64,000 nucleotides of DNA from Nakamurella sp. A5-74 (GCF_040438885.1 NZ_CP159218.1:2852001-2916000), one strand, 5' to 3'. Numbered from the stretch's first letter, positions 9,230 to 20,219 are shown. Notes: a model not told the origin generated them from the sequence alone. Program-made: numbers and translations.

Positions 9230-9871
9230 ATGACAGCTGATCAGGACGCGGACCGCGATCCGGACACCGCGCGCACCGCGCGACTGCGGCGTTCATTGCG
9301 GTTGGCCAACGAAGCACTGGTGTGGAAATTGGTCGGGCTGTCCGAGCGCGACCAGCGGCGACCGCTGACGCCCACCGGCACCAACCTGCTCGGGCTGGTG
9401 AAGCACGTCGCGAGCGTCGAATCCGAGTACTTCGGTTTCGTCGTCGACCGACCGTTCCCCGACCCGCCGAGCTGGCTGCAGGAGGAGTCGGACGACCGCG
9501 ACATGTGGGCCTCGGCCGAGGAGAGTCCGGAGTTCATCATCGCGTTCGCCCACCGGGTCTTCGCGCACGTCGACGAGACCCTGGTCGCACTGCAGCTGGA
9601 CACCCCTGGCCGGGTGCCCTGGTGGGGACCCCAGGGCGACGTCACGCTGGAGCAGGTCGCCGTCCACACCCTGGCCGAGGTCAACCGGCACCTCGGGCAT
9701 GCCGACATCCTGCGCGAGCTGATCGACGGCTCCGCGGGTCTGCGCGCCGACGTGTCGAATCTCGCCGACAGGGACGCCTCCGCCTGGAGCGACCACGTGC
9801 GGAAGCTGCAGGCGATCGCCGATCGCTTCGACGGGCCGGGATCGGGTGCCGACGCAGCGGCCGGCAGATGA
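9230..9871 (+). CDS. DinB/DUF664 family protein
   Basis: 213 aa, a four-helix bundle of the DinB/DUF664 superfamily, which includes mycothiol- and bacillithiol-dependent enzymes. Visible features are LVKHVASVESEYFG near residue 60 and VAVHTLAEVNRHLGHADILREL near 150; these supply the His residues of the likely metal site. Substrate unknown; actinobacterial members are often suggested to be mycothiol-dependent. ATG at 9230 follows GATGCT by six bases. The TGA overlaps the ATG of the glyoxalase gene (ATGA), so the two are translationally coupled and may act in the same detoxification step. Confidence 0.85.
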   Translation: MTADQDADRDPDTARTARLRRSLRLANEALVWKLVGLSERDQRRPLTPTGTNLLGLVKHVASVESEYFGFVVDRPFPDPPSWLQEESDDRDMWASAEESPEFIIAFAHRVFAHVDETLVALQLDTPGRVPWWGPQGDVTLEQVAVHTLAEVNRHLGHADILRELIDGSAGLRADVSNLADRDASAWSDHVRKLQAIADRFDGPGSGADAAAGR

Positions 9872-10236
9872 GTGCCGTCCGCAGGGTCGTCCCGATCGTC
9901 GGGGTGTCCGACCTCGCGACATCCGCTGCGGCCTACCGCGACGTTCTCGGCCTCGTCGAGGTGATGAACCACGGTTGGATCGCGACGTTCGCCGACCCCG
10001 ACGGTCGTCACCAGGTCAGCCTGCTGACCCGGGATGCCACGGCAGCAGTCGACCCGCAGCTCTCCGTCGAGGTCGACGACGTCGATGCCGCGCACCATCG
10101 CGCACTCGCCGCCGGGCTGGAGATCGTGCATCCGCTCACTGACGAGACCTGGGGTGTCCGCCGGTTCTTCTTCCGCGATGCGGGCGGCACCGTGGTCAAC
10201 GTGCTGTCCCACCCGCCCGGCACACTGGACGGGTGA
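9868..10236 (+). CDS. Glyoxalase/bleomycin resistance (VOC) family protein
   Basis: 122-aa single-domain member of the vicinal oxygen chelate fold: VVPIVGVSDLATSAAAYRDVLGL at the N-terminus, the central strand pair around VEVDDVDAAHHRALAAGLEI, and GVRRFFFRDAGGTVVNVLSH at the C-terminus. Whether a metal is bound is unclear from sequence. Small stand-alone VOC proteins include antibiotic-binding proteins and isomerases; the specific role is unknown. It overlaps its upstream (ATGA) and downstream (GTGA) neighbours, giving a tight three-gene operon. Confidence 0.85.
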   Translation: MSAVRRVVPIVGVSDLATSAAAYRDVLGLVEVMNHGWIATFADPDGRHQVSLLTRDATAAVDPQLSVEVDDVDAAHHRALAAGLEIVHPLTDETWGVRRFFFRDAGGTVVNVLSHPPGTLDG

Positions 10237-11333
10237 GCCTCTCCTCCGCGGTACCTCTGATCGGTGCGGTCGACGCACGACTGGACGCACTCCTGCGGGA
10301 TCGGGACGCGGAACTCGCTGCGCTGCACGAGGATCTCGGCGCCGGCGCGCAGCAACTGCGAGCATTCCTGCAGGGCGGCAAACGACTGCGTCCGCAGTTC
10401 TGCTGGTGGGGTTGGCGAGCGGGCGGTGGTCGCGACGCGTTGCAGGACTGTGCCCCGGTGATCCGGGTGGCGGCCGCGCTGGAGCTGCTGCAGGCGTGCG
10501 CGCTCATCCACGACGACCTGATCGATCGGTCGGACACCCGGCGGGGACGCCCGGCGATACACCGGGCGGAGGCGAAGCGGCACGCCGACGCCGGCTGGTC
10601 GGGAGACGCGGAACACTTCGGCGTCGGGATGGCGCTGCTGCTGGGCGATCTGGCGCTGGCCTGGTCCGACGACGAGTTCGTCGAGGGCGCCGCGCAACTC
10701 GGGGCACTCACCCGTGCCCAGCCGGTCTGGCGGGGGATGCGCACGCAGGTCCTGGCCGGGCAGTGGTTGGATCTTCAGATCAGTCAGCAGGAGCCGCACC
10801 TCGTCGATCCGGCAGCCGCACTGCACACCGCCGAGACCGTCATCCTGTTGAAGACCGCCGGCTACACCGTCACCGGACCGTTGCTGCTGGGCGCCGCGCT
10901 GGGGGGAGCCCCGGTTCCCGTGCTCGCCGGGTTGCAGCGGTACGGCACTGCGATCGGCACGGCCTTCCAGTTGCGTGACGATCTGCTCGGTGTGTTCGGT
11001 GAGCCCGAGCAGACCGGCAAACCCGCCGGGGACGATCTCCGCGAGGGCAAGCGCACCGTGTTGCTGTCTCGCACCCGGCAGCACCTGGCGGCTGCCGGGG
11101 ACGACGCAGCGCTCCGTCAGCTGCACAACGGTGTGGGTACCGCCTCCTCAGCGGCGGACGTCGACGCGCTGCGCGGCATCATCCGGTCGACCGATGCCCC
11201 GCAGAGCATCGAGCATGAGATCACGGCCCTCGTCGCGCGGGCCCGCGAGGAGGTGCGCATCCTCCCGGTCGACGACACCGTGCGGGCCGGCCTGGACGAG
11301 ATCGCCGACCGCGCCGCCCACCGCACCGCTTGA
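10233..11333 (+). CDS. Trans-isoprenyl diphosphate synthase (IdsA-like)
   Basis: Condenses isopentenyl diphosphate with allylic diphosphates, probably giving geranylgeranyl or farnesyl diphosphate for quinones, carotenoids or lipid carriers. 366 aa. The first Asp-rich motif is HDDLID near residue 92, preceded by FLQGGKRLRPQF; the second is LRDDLLGVFG near residue 250 with GKRTVLL after it. The glutamine-aspartate region AFQLRDD is normal. Product length cannot be read confidently. Position next to metF, Rv2175c and pknL matches Rv2173 (idsA2). GTG start overlaps the glyoxalase stop. Confidence 0.92.
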   Translation: MSLSSAVPLIGAVDARLDALLRDRDAELAALHEDLGAGAQQLRAFLQGGKRLRPQFCWWGWRAGGGRDALQDCAPVIRVAAALELLQACALIHDDLIDRSDTRRGRPAIHRAEAKRHADAGWSGDAEHFGVGMALLLGDLALAWSDDEFVEGAAQLGALTRAQPVWRGMRTQVLAGQWLDLQISQQEPHLVDPAAALHTAETVILLKTAGYTVTGPLLLGAALGGAPVPVLAGLQRYGTAIGTAFQLRDDLLGVFGEPEQTGKPAGDDLREGKRTVLLSRTRQHLAAAGDDAALRQLHNGVGTASSAADVDALRGIIRSTDAPQSIEHEITALVARAREEVRILPVDDTVRAGLDEIADRAAHRTA

Positions 11334-11397
11334 GCGCTGTCATCCATCGTTGATCGAGCGTGATCAGTGGGTCGAGCTCGTGAGTGGACTCAGGACG

Positions 11398-11435
11398 GGG
11401 TCTCGACGCGCTCGTTCCTCGCTTGCTCGACCACC
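11398..11435. repeat. Dispersed intergenic repeat, copy A
   Basis: About 38 bases built on TCTCGAC-GCTCGTTCCTCGCT-GCTCGACCA. Related copies lie near 41266 and, inverted, near 57667. All three are in intergenic DNA. A related half is seen just upstream (gtgggtcgagctcg near 11367). It fills part of the 240-base gap after the prenyl synthase. Confidence 0.6.
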
Positions 11436-11573
11436 ATTGATTCCTCATCGACGACCGTGACCGGACGCGGCGGTGCCCCGGGTCAGGGATCCGGCATGCC
11501 GCCGGCCCCACCTACATCCTGCGAGCACGCGGAGCCGCCGGGCGGGACCCGGGGAACCGCCGTGGCCGACACA

Positions 11574-11930
11574 TCAGAAACCTGCTGCCTGGGCCCGCCG
11601 ATGCACCTCACGGCCGCGGTTCTCCCGCAGCGCCGTGATGGGGGCGCCGGGCAGCGAGTCGTCCTCCCGGAAGAGCCACTGGACGATCTCCTCGTCCGAG
11701 TACCCCCCGTCCGTGAGCAGGGTGATGGTGCTGGGCAGACCCTTCACGACCACGCCCTCGGCGACGAACTCCGCGGGGATCCGGACGGCGCCGTCCCGAC
11801 GCACGGCGACCACCGCCCGGTCGCGGATCAGCTGGTGGACCCGGGTGACAACGAGTCCAAGGGCTTCGGCGATGTCCGGGACAGCAACCCACGTGGGGGT
11901 GGCCGGGCCGGCGACTTCGGAGACACTCAC
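11574..11930 (-). CDS. Rv2175c-family DNA-binding protein
   Basis: 118 aa. The N-terminal half is a winged HTH (VAVPDIAEALGLVVTRVHQLIRDRAVVAVRR, beginning near residue 13) and the C-terminal half has the family block KGLPSTITLLTDGGYSDEEIVQWLF. In M. tuberculosis the homologue Rv2175c binds DNA and is phosphorylated by PknL, its divergent neighbour; the same arrangement exists here, so it is the likely PknL substrate. Start GTG 11930 was picked because the upstream residues show no similarity; it is shorter at the N-terminus than the mycobacterial protein, so the start is uncertain. Confidence 0.85.
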   Translation of the reverse strand: MSVSEVAGPATPTWVAVPDIAEALGLVVTRVHQLIRDRAVVAVRRDGAVRIPAEFVAEGVVVKGLPSTITLLTDGGYSDEEIVQWLFREDDSLPGAPITALRENRGREVHRRAQAAGF

Positions 11931-12048
11931 CGGTACAGCTTGCCGCACTTCTCCCTCACTCCACCACCGGCCGAATCTAGACTGGCCAGGTTCGGCCGAC
12001 CGGCCGGAGGTTCGCGCACCGGCGCGGCCACCCGAATCCAGGAGACCA

Positions 12049-14340
12049 GTGACCACGGTGCGGACCCAGTCGGGGCAGGGCGGTGCGGGCGATCCACGCC
12101 ATCGCGGCGGCCTCTCCGGCAGTCTGCTCGACGGCCGGTACCGGATCGGTTCGGTGATCGCGCGCGGCGGCATGTCCACCGTCTACCGCGGTGTGGACAC
12201 CCGCCTCGACCGACCAGTGGCGGTCAAGGTGATGTCGGCCCAGTACGCCGACGACCCGGCGTTCCTGACCCGGTTCTCCCGGGAAGCACGGCTGGCCGCC
12301 GGTCTCTCGCACAGCGGTGTGGTCGCGGTCTACGACCACGGCCGCGACGGTGACCACACGTTCCTGGTGATGGAACTCATCGATGGCGGAACGCTCCGGG
12401 ATCTGCTGCACCAGCGCGGGCCGCAGGGTGTCGCGGTGACCCTTTCCATCCTCGAGCCGCTGCTGGACGCGCTCGCCGCCGCGCACCGAGCTGGCCTCGT
12501 GCACCGCGACGTCAAGCCGGAGAATGTGCTGATCTCCGCCCGCGGGGAGTTGAAGGTCGCCGACTTCGGCCTGGTCAGGGCGGTCACCTCCCAGACCATG
12601 GCCACCGGAGACGTGATCCTCGGCACCGTCGCCTACCTCTCCCCCGAGCAGGTGGAGCGAGGTACCAGCGACACCCGTTCCGATGTGTACTCGGCCGGCA
12701 TCGTCGGCTGGGAGTTGCTCGTCGGCGAACCCCCGTTCACCGGCGAGAACGCGATGTCGGTGGCCTACCAGCACGTGCACTCGGACGTCCCACTGCTCGG
12801 CGACGAGGTGGACGGGGTGCCGGCGGCACTCGAGGACCTGATCGGCGACGCGACCCAGCGGGATCCCGAGATCCGGCCCCGCGACGCGGGGGAATTCGCC
12901 GCCGCGATCCGGCAGATCCGCCGGGATCTGGCCATTCCTCGGGTCCCGATCCCCGTCCCCACCCGGCCACAGCCCGTAGCGGCGACCGACGATCCGGATG
13001 CCGACGTCCCGCTGGCCGGACGCACTGGTGGCCGTCCGCGGCCGACCCGGATCGCCAACGCGGACCTGGACCCGGCCGCACCCCACGCGCCCGACGGGCG
13101 GGTGACGTTCCGCACGTCCACCTCCCTGCACGGGCCAACAGTCGGCGCCGGTCACCACGGCACCCGGGTGATGACCGACCCGCCGAGGGCCACCGCGCAT
13201 GCACCCCGCGGCGCTCCGACCACCCGGACCCCCGTCCCGCAGGTCTCCCCACGTCGGCGGCGGCGGGTCCCCCGTTGGCTGATCATCGTGCTGGCGATGC
13301 TGCTGCTCGGCGCTGCTGTGGGCGCCGGTGGTTGGTGGCTCGCCGACGGTCGATGGGCCTACGCACCGGCGACCGAGGGGCTGACCCAGCAGCAGGCGGA
13401 GCGGGTCATCCGGGCGGCGGGGCTGGTACCGCAGGTCTCCGTGCACACGGACGCCTCCGCCAAGGTGGGCACCATCGCGGACGCCACCCCGGGCGCGGGC
13501 GCCCGGATGCTGCGCGGGTCGGCGGTCGCGCTGGTGGTGTCCACCGGTCGGCCGACGGTGCCCGAAGTGCTGCCGGGCACCGCGCAGGCGGTGGCCGAGG
13601 CGCTGCTCACCGACGCCGGGCTCCGGGCCGAACCGGCCGGCGAATCGGAGTACTCCAGCGACGTCCCCCGGGGTTCGGTGCTGCGCACGGATCCGAGCGC
13701 CGGCAGTCCCAGCACGCCCGGGATGACGGTGACCCTTGTGCTGTCTCTCGGGACGGCGCCGGCGCCGATCCCCGACGTCACCGGCAAGTCACCGGAGGAC
13801 GCCACCAACAAGTTGATCGTCGCCGGGTTCGGCCTCGACGGCGCAGACGCAGGCTACGACGCCTCCCTCCCGGACGGGGTGGTGGTCGGCACGAAACCTG
13901 GTGCGGGACAACGCATCACTCCCGGCTCCCGGGTCGCGCTGGTGATCAACACCAGCGCAGTCGTCCCCGACCTGCGCGGTCGGCCGCTCACCGACGCGAT
14001 CGCGTCCATCGCCGCGGACGGCTGGACCGTGACCACCGGGGACCCGGTCTTCGACCCCGCCGTCGCCGGCGGCGCAGTGGTCGGGAGCAGCCCGGCAGCA
14101 GGCGGCCGGGTCGACCCCGCCCAGAAGGTGATCACCCTGACGCCCTCGTCCGCCGTGACCGTCCCCGACCTGTCCACCGGAACCATGGCCGACGCCGCCC
14201 GGACCGCCCAGACGGTCGGTCTCGCGGTCGAGGTCCGCGGGTGGTGGGTGTTCGCCTCGTCGCAGGTCCGCGGCCAGGAGCCGGCCGCCGGATTCCTGGT
14301 GGAACCCGGCGCGACCATCGTGCTGTCCGCCGGGTTCTGA
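12049..14340 (+). CDS. pknL: Serine/threonine protein kinase with extracellular PASTA repeats (PknL)
   Basis: 763-aa membrane receptor kinase. The kinase domain spans about residues 28-290: ATP-binding GRYRIGSVIARGGMSTVYRG, catalytic Lys60 (VAVKVM), HRDVKPEN with Asp154, DFG Asp172. A Pro/Thr-rich linker leads to one membrane helix at about 409-432. The outside part (about 445-763) carries some five PASTA repeats, recognisable by VPxV/L openings and GSxV endings. The mycobacterial PknL has no such long extracellular part, whereas corynebacterial PknL does. PASTA domains usually bind muropeptides or lipid II, so envelope sensing is likely. GTG 12049 follows AGGAG. Divergent from Rv2175c homologue. 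Confidence 0.94.
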   Translation: MTTVRTQSGQGGAGDPRHRGGLSGSLLDGRYRIGSVIARGGMSTVYRGVDTRLDRPVAVKVMSAQYADDPAFLTRFSREARLAAGLSHSGVVAVYDHGRDGDHTFLVMELIDGGTLRDLLHQRGPQGVAVTLSILEPLLDALAAAHRAGLVHRDVKPENVLISARGELKVADFGLVRAVTSQTMATGDVILGTVAYLSPEQVERGTSDTRSDVYSAGIVGWELLVGEPPFTGENAMSVAYQHVHSDVPLLGDEVDGVPAALEDLIGDATQRDPEIRPRDAGEFAAAIRQIRRDLAIPRVPIPVPTRPQPVAATDDPDADVPLAGRTGGRPRPTRIANADLDPAAPHAPDGRVTFRTSTSLHGPTVGAGHHGTRVMTDPPRATAHAPRGAPTTRTPVPQVSPRRRRRVPRWLIIVLAMLLLGAAVGAGGWWLADGRWAYAPATEGLTQQQAERVIRAAGLVPQVSVHTDASAKVGTIADATPGAGARMLRGSAVALVVSTGRPTVPEVLPGTAQAVAEALLTDAGLRAEPAGESEYSSDVPRGSVLRTDPSAGSPSTPGMTVTLVLSLGTAPAPIPDVTGKSPEDATNKLIVAGFGLDGADAGYDASLPDGVVVGTKPGAGQRITPGSRVALVINTSAVVPDLRGRPLTDAIASIAADGWTVTTGDPVFDPAVAGGAVVGSSPAAGGRVDPAQKVITLTPSSAVTVPDLSTGTMADAARTAQTVGLAVEVRGWWVFASSQVRGQEPAAGFLVEPGATIVLSAGF

Positions 14341-14390
14341 CTGAGCGCGGTGGTCGACGCGCGCCTTCGAACTGGATCGCGCCCGAAACC

Positions 14391-16392
<2,002 letters not shown>

Positions 16393-16402
16393 GGAGGCGC
16401 GC

Positions 16403-17155
16403 TCAGCTGGCCCGGGTACCCGGGAGCCGGGTGACCGTCCCGGGACCCCTACCCTCGGTGATGCCCTTCTCCTGCTGCTGGGCCAGGTCTTCCTTCATCT
16501 TCGCGGCATACATGTCGACGTACTCCTGGCCGGAGAGCTCCATGATCCGGTACATGATCTCGTCGGTCATCGAGCGCTCGACGAATCGGTCGCCGACCAT
16601 GCCCTCGTAGCGGGAGAAGTCCAGCGGGCGGCCGATCACCAGGGTGATCCGCCGCGGACGCCACATCTTGCTGCCGATCGGGTTGACCTTGTCGGTGCCG
16701 ACCATGGCCAGCGGGACCACCGGCACGCCGGCCGCGAGCGCCATCCGCGCCACACCCGTCTTGCCCTTGTAGAGCCGGGCATCGGGTGAGCGGGTGCCCT
16801 CGGGGTAGATGCCGAGCACCTTGCCCTCGCGGAGCAGCCGGATGCCGGTGTCGAGCGCTGCTTGCGCCGCGTTCGCACTGCCGCGGTCGATGGGCACCTG
16901 ACCGATGCCGGTGAAGAACATCTTCTTCAGCCGACCCTTGATGCCCTTCTCGGTGAAGTACTCGCTCTTGGCGAGGTAGGTGACCCGGCGCCCGACGTGC
17001 AACGGCGTGAAGAACGAGTCCGCGACGGACACGTGGTTGCCGGCCAGGATGACGCCGCCCGATTCGGGGATGTACTCCGCACCGATCACCTTGCACGGGA
17101 AGAGGAGCCGCAGCAACGGACCGATCAGGACGTACTTCATCAGAACCCAGATCAT
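16403..17155 (-). CDS. plsC: 1-acyl-sn-glycerol-3-phosphate acyltransferase
   Basis: Transfers a fatty acyl group to lysophosphatidate in phospholipid synthesis. 250 aa, one N-terminal membrane segment (IWVLMKYVLIGPLLRLLF), then the acyltransferase blocks: GNHVSVADSF (the H-x4-D motif in NHVSVAD), the GQVPIDRG block, YPEGTRSPDARLYKG and VVPLAMVGTD. Matches Rv2182c closely in length and motif spacing. ATG 17155 lies six bases after TACGGT. The longer open frame upstream was rejected as it lacks similarity and overlaps the divergent promoter region. Confidence 0.93.
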   Translation of the reverse strand: MIWVLMKYVLIGPLLRLLFPCKVIGAEYIPESGGVILAGNHVSVADSFFTPLHVGRRVTYLAKSEYFTEKGIKGRLKKMFFTGIGQVPIDRGSANAAQAALDTGIRLLREGKVLGIYPEGTRSPDARLYKGKTGVARMALAAGVPVVPLAMVGTDKVNPIGSKMWRPRRITLVIGRPLDFSRYEGMVGDRFVERSMTDEIMYRIMELSGQEYVDMYAAKMKEDLAQQQEKGITEGRGPGTVTRLPGTRAS

Positions 17156-17161
17156 CCATAG

Positions 17162-17167
17162 ACCGTA
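17162..17167 (-). promoter_or_regulatory. -10 hexamer TACGGT of plsC
   Basis: Six bases before the acyltransferase ATG on the minus strand; no ribosome-binding site between. Confidence 0.5.
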
Positions 17168-17258
17168 CGCTGCCGGCAGCGGATCGCCCTCCCCGACGCG
17201 GCGCCCTGACACCTGCTCTCCCCGCGGGCCCGACGCTGCCGCGTGGGACGATGGAGAC

Positions 17259-18089
17259 GTGAGCAACGAGGCAACCGACTCGGACGGCGCGGACGGCACT
17301 GTGCGGGAGCACGCGCGCCCGTTCACGGCGGACGGTGATCTCTGCGGGCCGGCAGTGCGAGGACGGACCGGCGTCGTGCTGTGCCATGGCTTCACCGGGT
17401 CGCCGGTGTCGATGCGGCCGTGGGCGGACGCCCTCGCTGCCGCCGGTTTCAGCGTCCGACTCCCCCTGCTCCCCGGCCATGGCATGCGCTGGCAGGACAT
17501 GAACGACACCGGTTTCGACGACTGGCTGACCGAGATCCTCGCCGCGGTCCGAGAGCTGCAGGCTCGCTGCGGGAAGGTGGTGCTGTGCGGCCTGTCGATG
17601 GGCGGAACGCTCGCGCTGCGGACAGCGCAGGTGCATCCGGAGCTGGTGGCCGGTCTCGTCCTGGTGAACCCGTCGGTGATGTCGACCCGCTTCGACGCGA
17701 AGATCGCTCCCCTGCTGCGGCTGATCCAGCCGGTGCTGCTGCGGGTGCTGCCGTCGCTGCCGGGGATCGCCGACGACATCCGCAAGCCGGGCGTGCACGA
17801 GTACGGCTACGACCGACTGCCGGTGGCGGCGGGACTGTCGTTGCAGGCAGCATGGAAGGTGGTCCGCCGAGCTCTGGGAGAGGTGACGGCACCCGTGCTG
17901 CTGCTGCACTCGATCGTCGACCATGTCGTCGAGCCGGAGAACTCCGCCATCGTGCTGGCCGAGATCTCCTCGACCGACGTGCGGGAAGTGTTGTTGGAGA
18001 ACAGCTTCCACGTGGCGACCCTCGATCATGATGCCGAGCTGATCGTTGCGGAGTCGGTGCGGTTCCTGGACCGGATAGCGAGCGCATGA
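17259..18089 (+). CDS. Alpha/beta hydrolase (carboxylesterase/monoacylglycerol lipase type)
   Basis: 276 aa alpha/beta hydrolase. Oxyanion-hole HGFTGSP near residue 45, nucleophile elbow GLSMGG near residue 112, acid residue in LHSIVDHVV near 225 and catalytic His in ENSFHVATLD near 250. The pattern is that of Est30-like carboxylesterases and monoglyceride lipases, with a small lid. The natural substrate is unknown; membrane lipid turnover is plausible beside an acyltransferase. GTG 17259, six bases after GACGAT and just after GGAG. Its stop overlaps the next gene (ATGA). Confidence 0.88.
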   Translation: MSNEATDSDGADGTVREHARPFTADGDLCGPAVRGRTGVVLCHGFTGSPVSMRPWADALAAAGFSVRLPLLPGHGMRWQDMNDTGFDDWLTEILAAVRELQARCGKVVLCGLSMGGTLALRTAQVHPELVAGLVLVNPSVMSTRFDAKIAPLLRLIQPVLLRVLPSLPGIADDIRKPGVHEYGYDRLPVAAGLSLQAAWKVVRRALGEVTAPVLLLHSIVDHVVEPENSAIVLAEISSTDVREVLLENSFHVATLDHDAELIVAESVRFLDRIASA

Positions 18090-18691
18090 CCACCGGCGGC
18101 GCGCGCTGGGATCCCGACGAGATCGACCGACGCTTCGAGGACATCGTCTCGGGCATCGACCTGTCCGACTCCGGGCCCGATCGCGTGGCCCGTCCTCGGG
18201 ACGGCGCCACCTCCGGGGACGACGACGTGCCGGCGCCACCGATCCCGTCGGACCCGTGGTCGACCACGATGCCGCCGGTTCCGTCCGAACTGCTCAGTAA
18301 CGACGAACTGCTCAGCGACGACGAACTGCGGCGGCGGCGGCAGGCGCAGCGTCGCGCGGAACGTCGGGAGCGTCGGGCCGATGAGGTCGCGGATCTCGCT
18401 GCTCAGAACGCCCGCAAGGAGGCGGAGTACGCACAGGACGAGGAGCACTTCGTCCCGCCCGATCCGCCACCGTTCCCCCGGCCACGGGTGCGAACGATGA
18501 TCGCCGTGCTGGTGATGCTGCTGGCCCTCGCCCTGGTGGTCGGACCGAACATCCTCAACGTCTCGGCCAACACCGTGCTCGTCCTGGCGATCGCGATGTT
18601 CGTCGGCGGCGGAGCCCTGCTCATCGACGGGATGCGTTCCCGGCGCGGGGACGACGAAGCGGACGGGTGGGACGACGGGTCACGGTTGTGA
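18086..18691 (+). CDS. Hypothetical two-helix membrane protein
   Basis: 201 aa, function not recognised. Residues 1-85 are acidic and Pro-rich, starting RWDPDEIDRRFEDIVSGIDL, a motif common to actinobacterial proteins at this position. A strongly charged stretch at about 90-120 (RRRRQAQRRAERRERRADEVADL) is probably a coiled coil. Two membrane helices follow (VRTMIAVLVMLLALALVVG and TVLVLAIAMFVGGGALLIDG), then an acidic tail. Both termini are probably cytoplasmic. Start overlaps the hydrolase stop, so they are co-translated. Confidence 0.8.
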   Translation: MTTGGARWDPDEIDRRFEDIVSGIDLSDSGPDRVARPRDGATSGDDDVPAPPIPSDPWSTTMPPVPSELLSNDELLSDDELRRRRQAQRRAERRERRADEVADLAAQNARKEAEYAQDEEHFVPPDPPPFPRPRVRTMIAVLVMLLALALVVGPNILNVSANTVLVLAIAMFVGGGALLIDGMRSRRGDDEADGWDDGSRL

Positions 18692-18732
18692 CCGCTGTGG
18701 GCTCGGAGGCCCGCGGGACCGCGGTCCATCGA

Positions 18733-19680
18733 TCAGCCGGGCAGCAACTGCTCCCTGGCCAGCAAACCCGCACCGATCGCCGCGGCGCGGTCGCCGAAGG
18801 CAGCGACCTCGACCCGCGGATGAGGCCGATGGGCGCCGCCGGTGATCTCGGCGCGCATCACCTTCAGCGCCTGCGGCAGGTAGAGCCCGGCGGCACCCGA
18901 GACGCCACCGCCGATGACGATCACCTCGGGGTCGAGTACATCGGCCGCCAGCGCCAGCCCGATCCCGAGCCAGTGACCCATCTCGTGCATCGCGGCCATC
19001 GCCTCCGGATCGCCGTCGGCAGCCGCGGCGGCGACCACCGTGCCGGTGACATCGGCCACCGGGATCCGACCGGGAACCGCGCGGCCGGCCTGGTGCCAGC
19101 GGTGCACAGCGGTGGCCGCAAGGGCGGTGCCCGAGCAGTAGCGCTCCCAGCAACCACGTTTGCCGCACGGGCACGGCCGGCCGTCGGGGACGACCGTGAG
19201 ATGTCCGAGCTCCGGAGCGATCCCGTGCGCGCCGCGGAAGATCCGGCCGTCCAACAGGAGCCCGGCACCGATCCCGGTGCCCAGCGCGATCAGCAGGGCT
19301 ACCGACGCACCGGCAGCGGCGCCCAAGCAGTACTCGGCCCAGGCTGCCGAATTCACGTCGTGGTCCATCATCACGGGCAACGCCAAGCGCTCCGACAACA
19401 GCGCCGGTACGGGGGTGTCGCGCCAGGCCAGGTGTGGAGCGAACATCACCCGCTGTTGATCGGCGCTGATGAACCCCGCAACGGCGAGGCCGACCGCAGC
19501 CACCGGTAGTTCGGCGGCCAGCTCGGTGACGAGCCGGGCGAGCAGGTCCTCCGTTGCCGCCGTGGTGGTCGGGGTCGAGCCGCGTCGGGCCGCCAGGATG
19601 GTGCCGTCGCCGTCCACGACGACGGCGCGGACGGACGTACCACCGATGTCGATACCGACGGTCAGGAGTTCGCCGTTCAC
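18733..19680 (-). CDS. ROK-family sugar kinase (glucokinase)
   Basis: 315-aa ROK kinase, most like actinobacterial glucokinases (GlkA). N-terminal phosphate loop DIGGTSVRAVVVD, catalytic Asp in MDHDVNSAAWAEY, sugar-contact ELGHLT, and the ROK zinc motif CPCGKRGCWERY near residue 175. No N-terminal HTH, so it is an enzyme and not a ROK repressor. Makes glucose 6-phosphate from ATP and glucose; in Streptomyces the homologue also takes part in carbon catabolite control, which could hold here. GTG 19680 overlaps the preceding CPLC gene by four bases; last of a four-gene overlapping operon. Confidence 0.9.
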   Translation of the reverse strand: MNGELLTVGIDIGGTSVRAVVVDGDGTILAARRGSTPTTTAATEDLLARLVTELAAELPVAAVGLAVAGFISADQQRVMFAPHLAWRDTPVPALLSERLALPVMMDHDVNSAAWAEYCLGAAAGASVALLIALGTGIGAGLLLDGRIFRGAHGIAPELGHLTVVPDGRPCPCGKRGCWERYCSGTALAATAVHRWHQAGRAVPGRIPVADVTGTVVAAAAADGDPEAMAAMHEMGHWLGIGLALAADVLDPEVIVIGGGVSGAAGLYLPQALKVMRAEITGGAHRPHPRVEVAAFGDRAAAIGAGLLAREQLLPG

Positions 19681-20219
19681 GAGATGCGGATCCGTTCAGG
19701 AGGTGGTCGCTGGGCAGCAGCGGGGAGCGCGGGTTCCGGGGCCGGGAGGGTCGGCGGGGCTGCCGCAGCGCCTTCCGGGTCGGACTGCTCGGACTGCTCG
19801 GACTGCTCGGACACCAGGCTGCGGACCAGCTGCAGCGCCGTCACCGCGCCGTCGAGCAGGGCCACGGCCAACTCGGGTCGTTCCCCGCGCACCACGGCCA
19901 GCACCGTGCACAGCGGACAGCCGGCCGTGCCCTGGTGCTCGGCATGATCGGCGGCCGGATGGTCGGCGGCCGAACCGGCGGCGTCGGTGGCTCGGGCGGT
20001 CGGTCCGGTGGCCGGAGCGGTCGGGTCGGTGGCCTGCGCGGCCGGGTCGGTGGCCTGCGCGGCCGGATCGGTGGCCTGCGCGGCCGGATCGGTGGCCTGC
20101 GCGGCCGGGTCGGTGGCCTGCGCGGCCGGGTCGGTGGCCGGAATGAGCGATCTCCACTCCAGCAACCTGTCCTCGACCGTCTGCAGGAGCAACCGGGCCT
20201 CGGTGCGCAGCTCACTCAT
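19677..20219 (-). CDS. CPLC-motif protein with seven-residue tandem repeat (DUF5304-like)
   Basis: 180 aa, function unknown. The N-terminal helix (MSELRTEARLLLQTVEDRLLEW) and the block GCPLCTVLAVVRGERPELAVALLDGAVTAL near residue 100 match the small protein found beside ROK glucokinase in Streptomyces. CPLC could bind metal or be redox-active. Between them is a disordered run of about eight heptads of the form ATDPAAQ, five of them perfect, encoded by a 21-base tandem repeat. A second short repeat, EQSEQSEQS, lies near 150. Start ATG 20219 has AGGAG upstream, inside the ArsA-like gene. Confidence 0.8.
   Translation of the reverse strand: MSELRTEARLLLQTVEDRLLEWRSLIPATDPAAQATDPAAQATDPAAQATDPAAQATDPAAQATDPTAPATGPTARATDAAGSAADHPAADHAEHQGTAGCPLCTVLAVVRGERPELAVALLDGAVTALQLVRSLVSEQSEQSEQSDPEGAAAAPPTLPAPEPALPAAAQRPPPERIRIS
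20023..20140. repeat. 21-base tandem repeat, five full copies and a partial
   Basis: Copies begin at 20023, 20044, 20065, 20086 and 20107 with a partial at 20128; they differ only at one G/A position. The period equals seven codons, so copy-number change keeps the frame of the CPLC protein. Confidence 0.95.

Noticed and set aside
16393-17785. Longer acyltransferase (460 codons)
   Set aside because: Upstream residues lack similarity and would overlap the divergent hydrolase gene; the ATG at 17155 gives normal family length.
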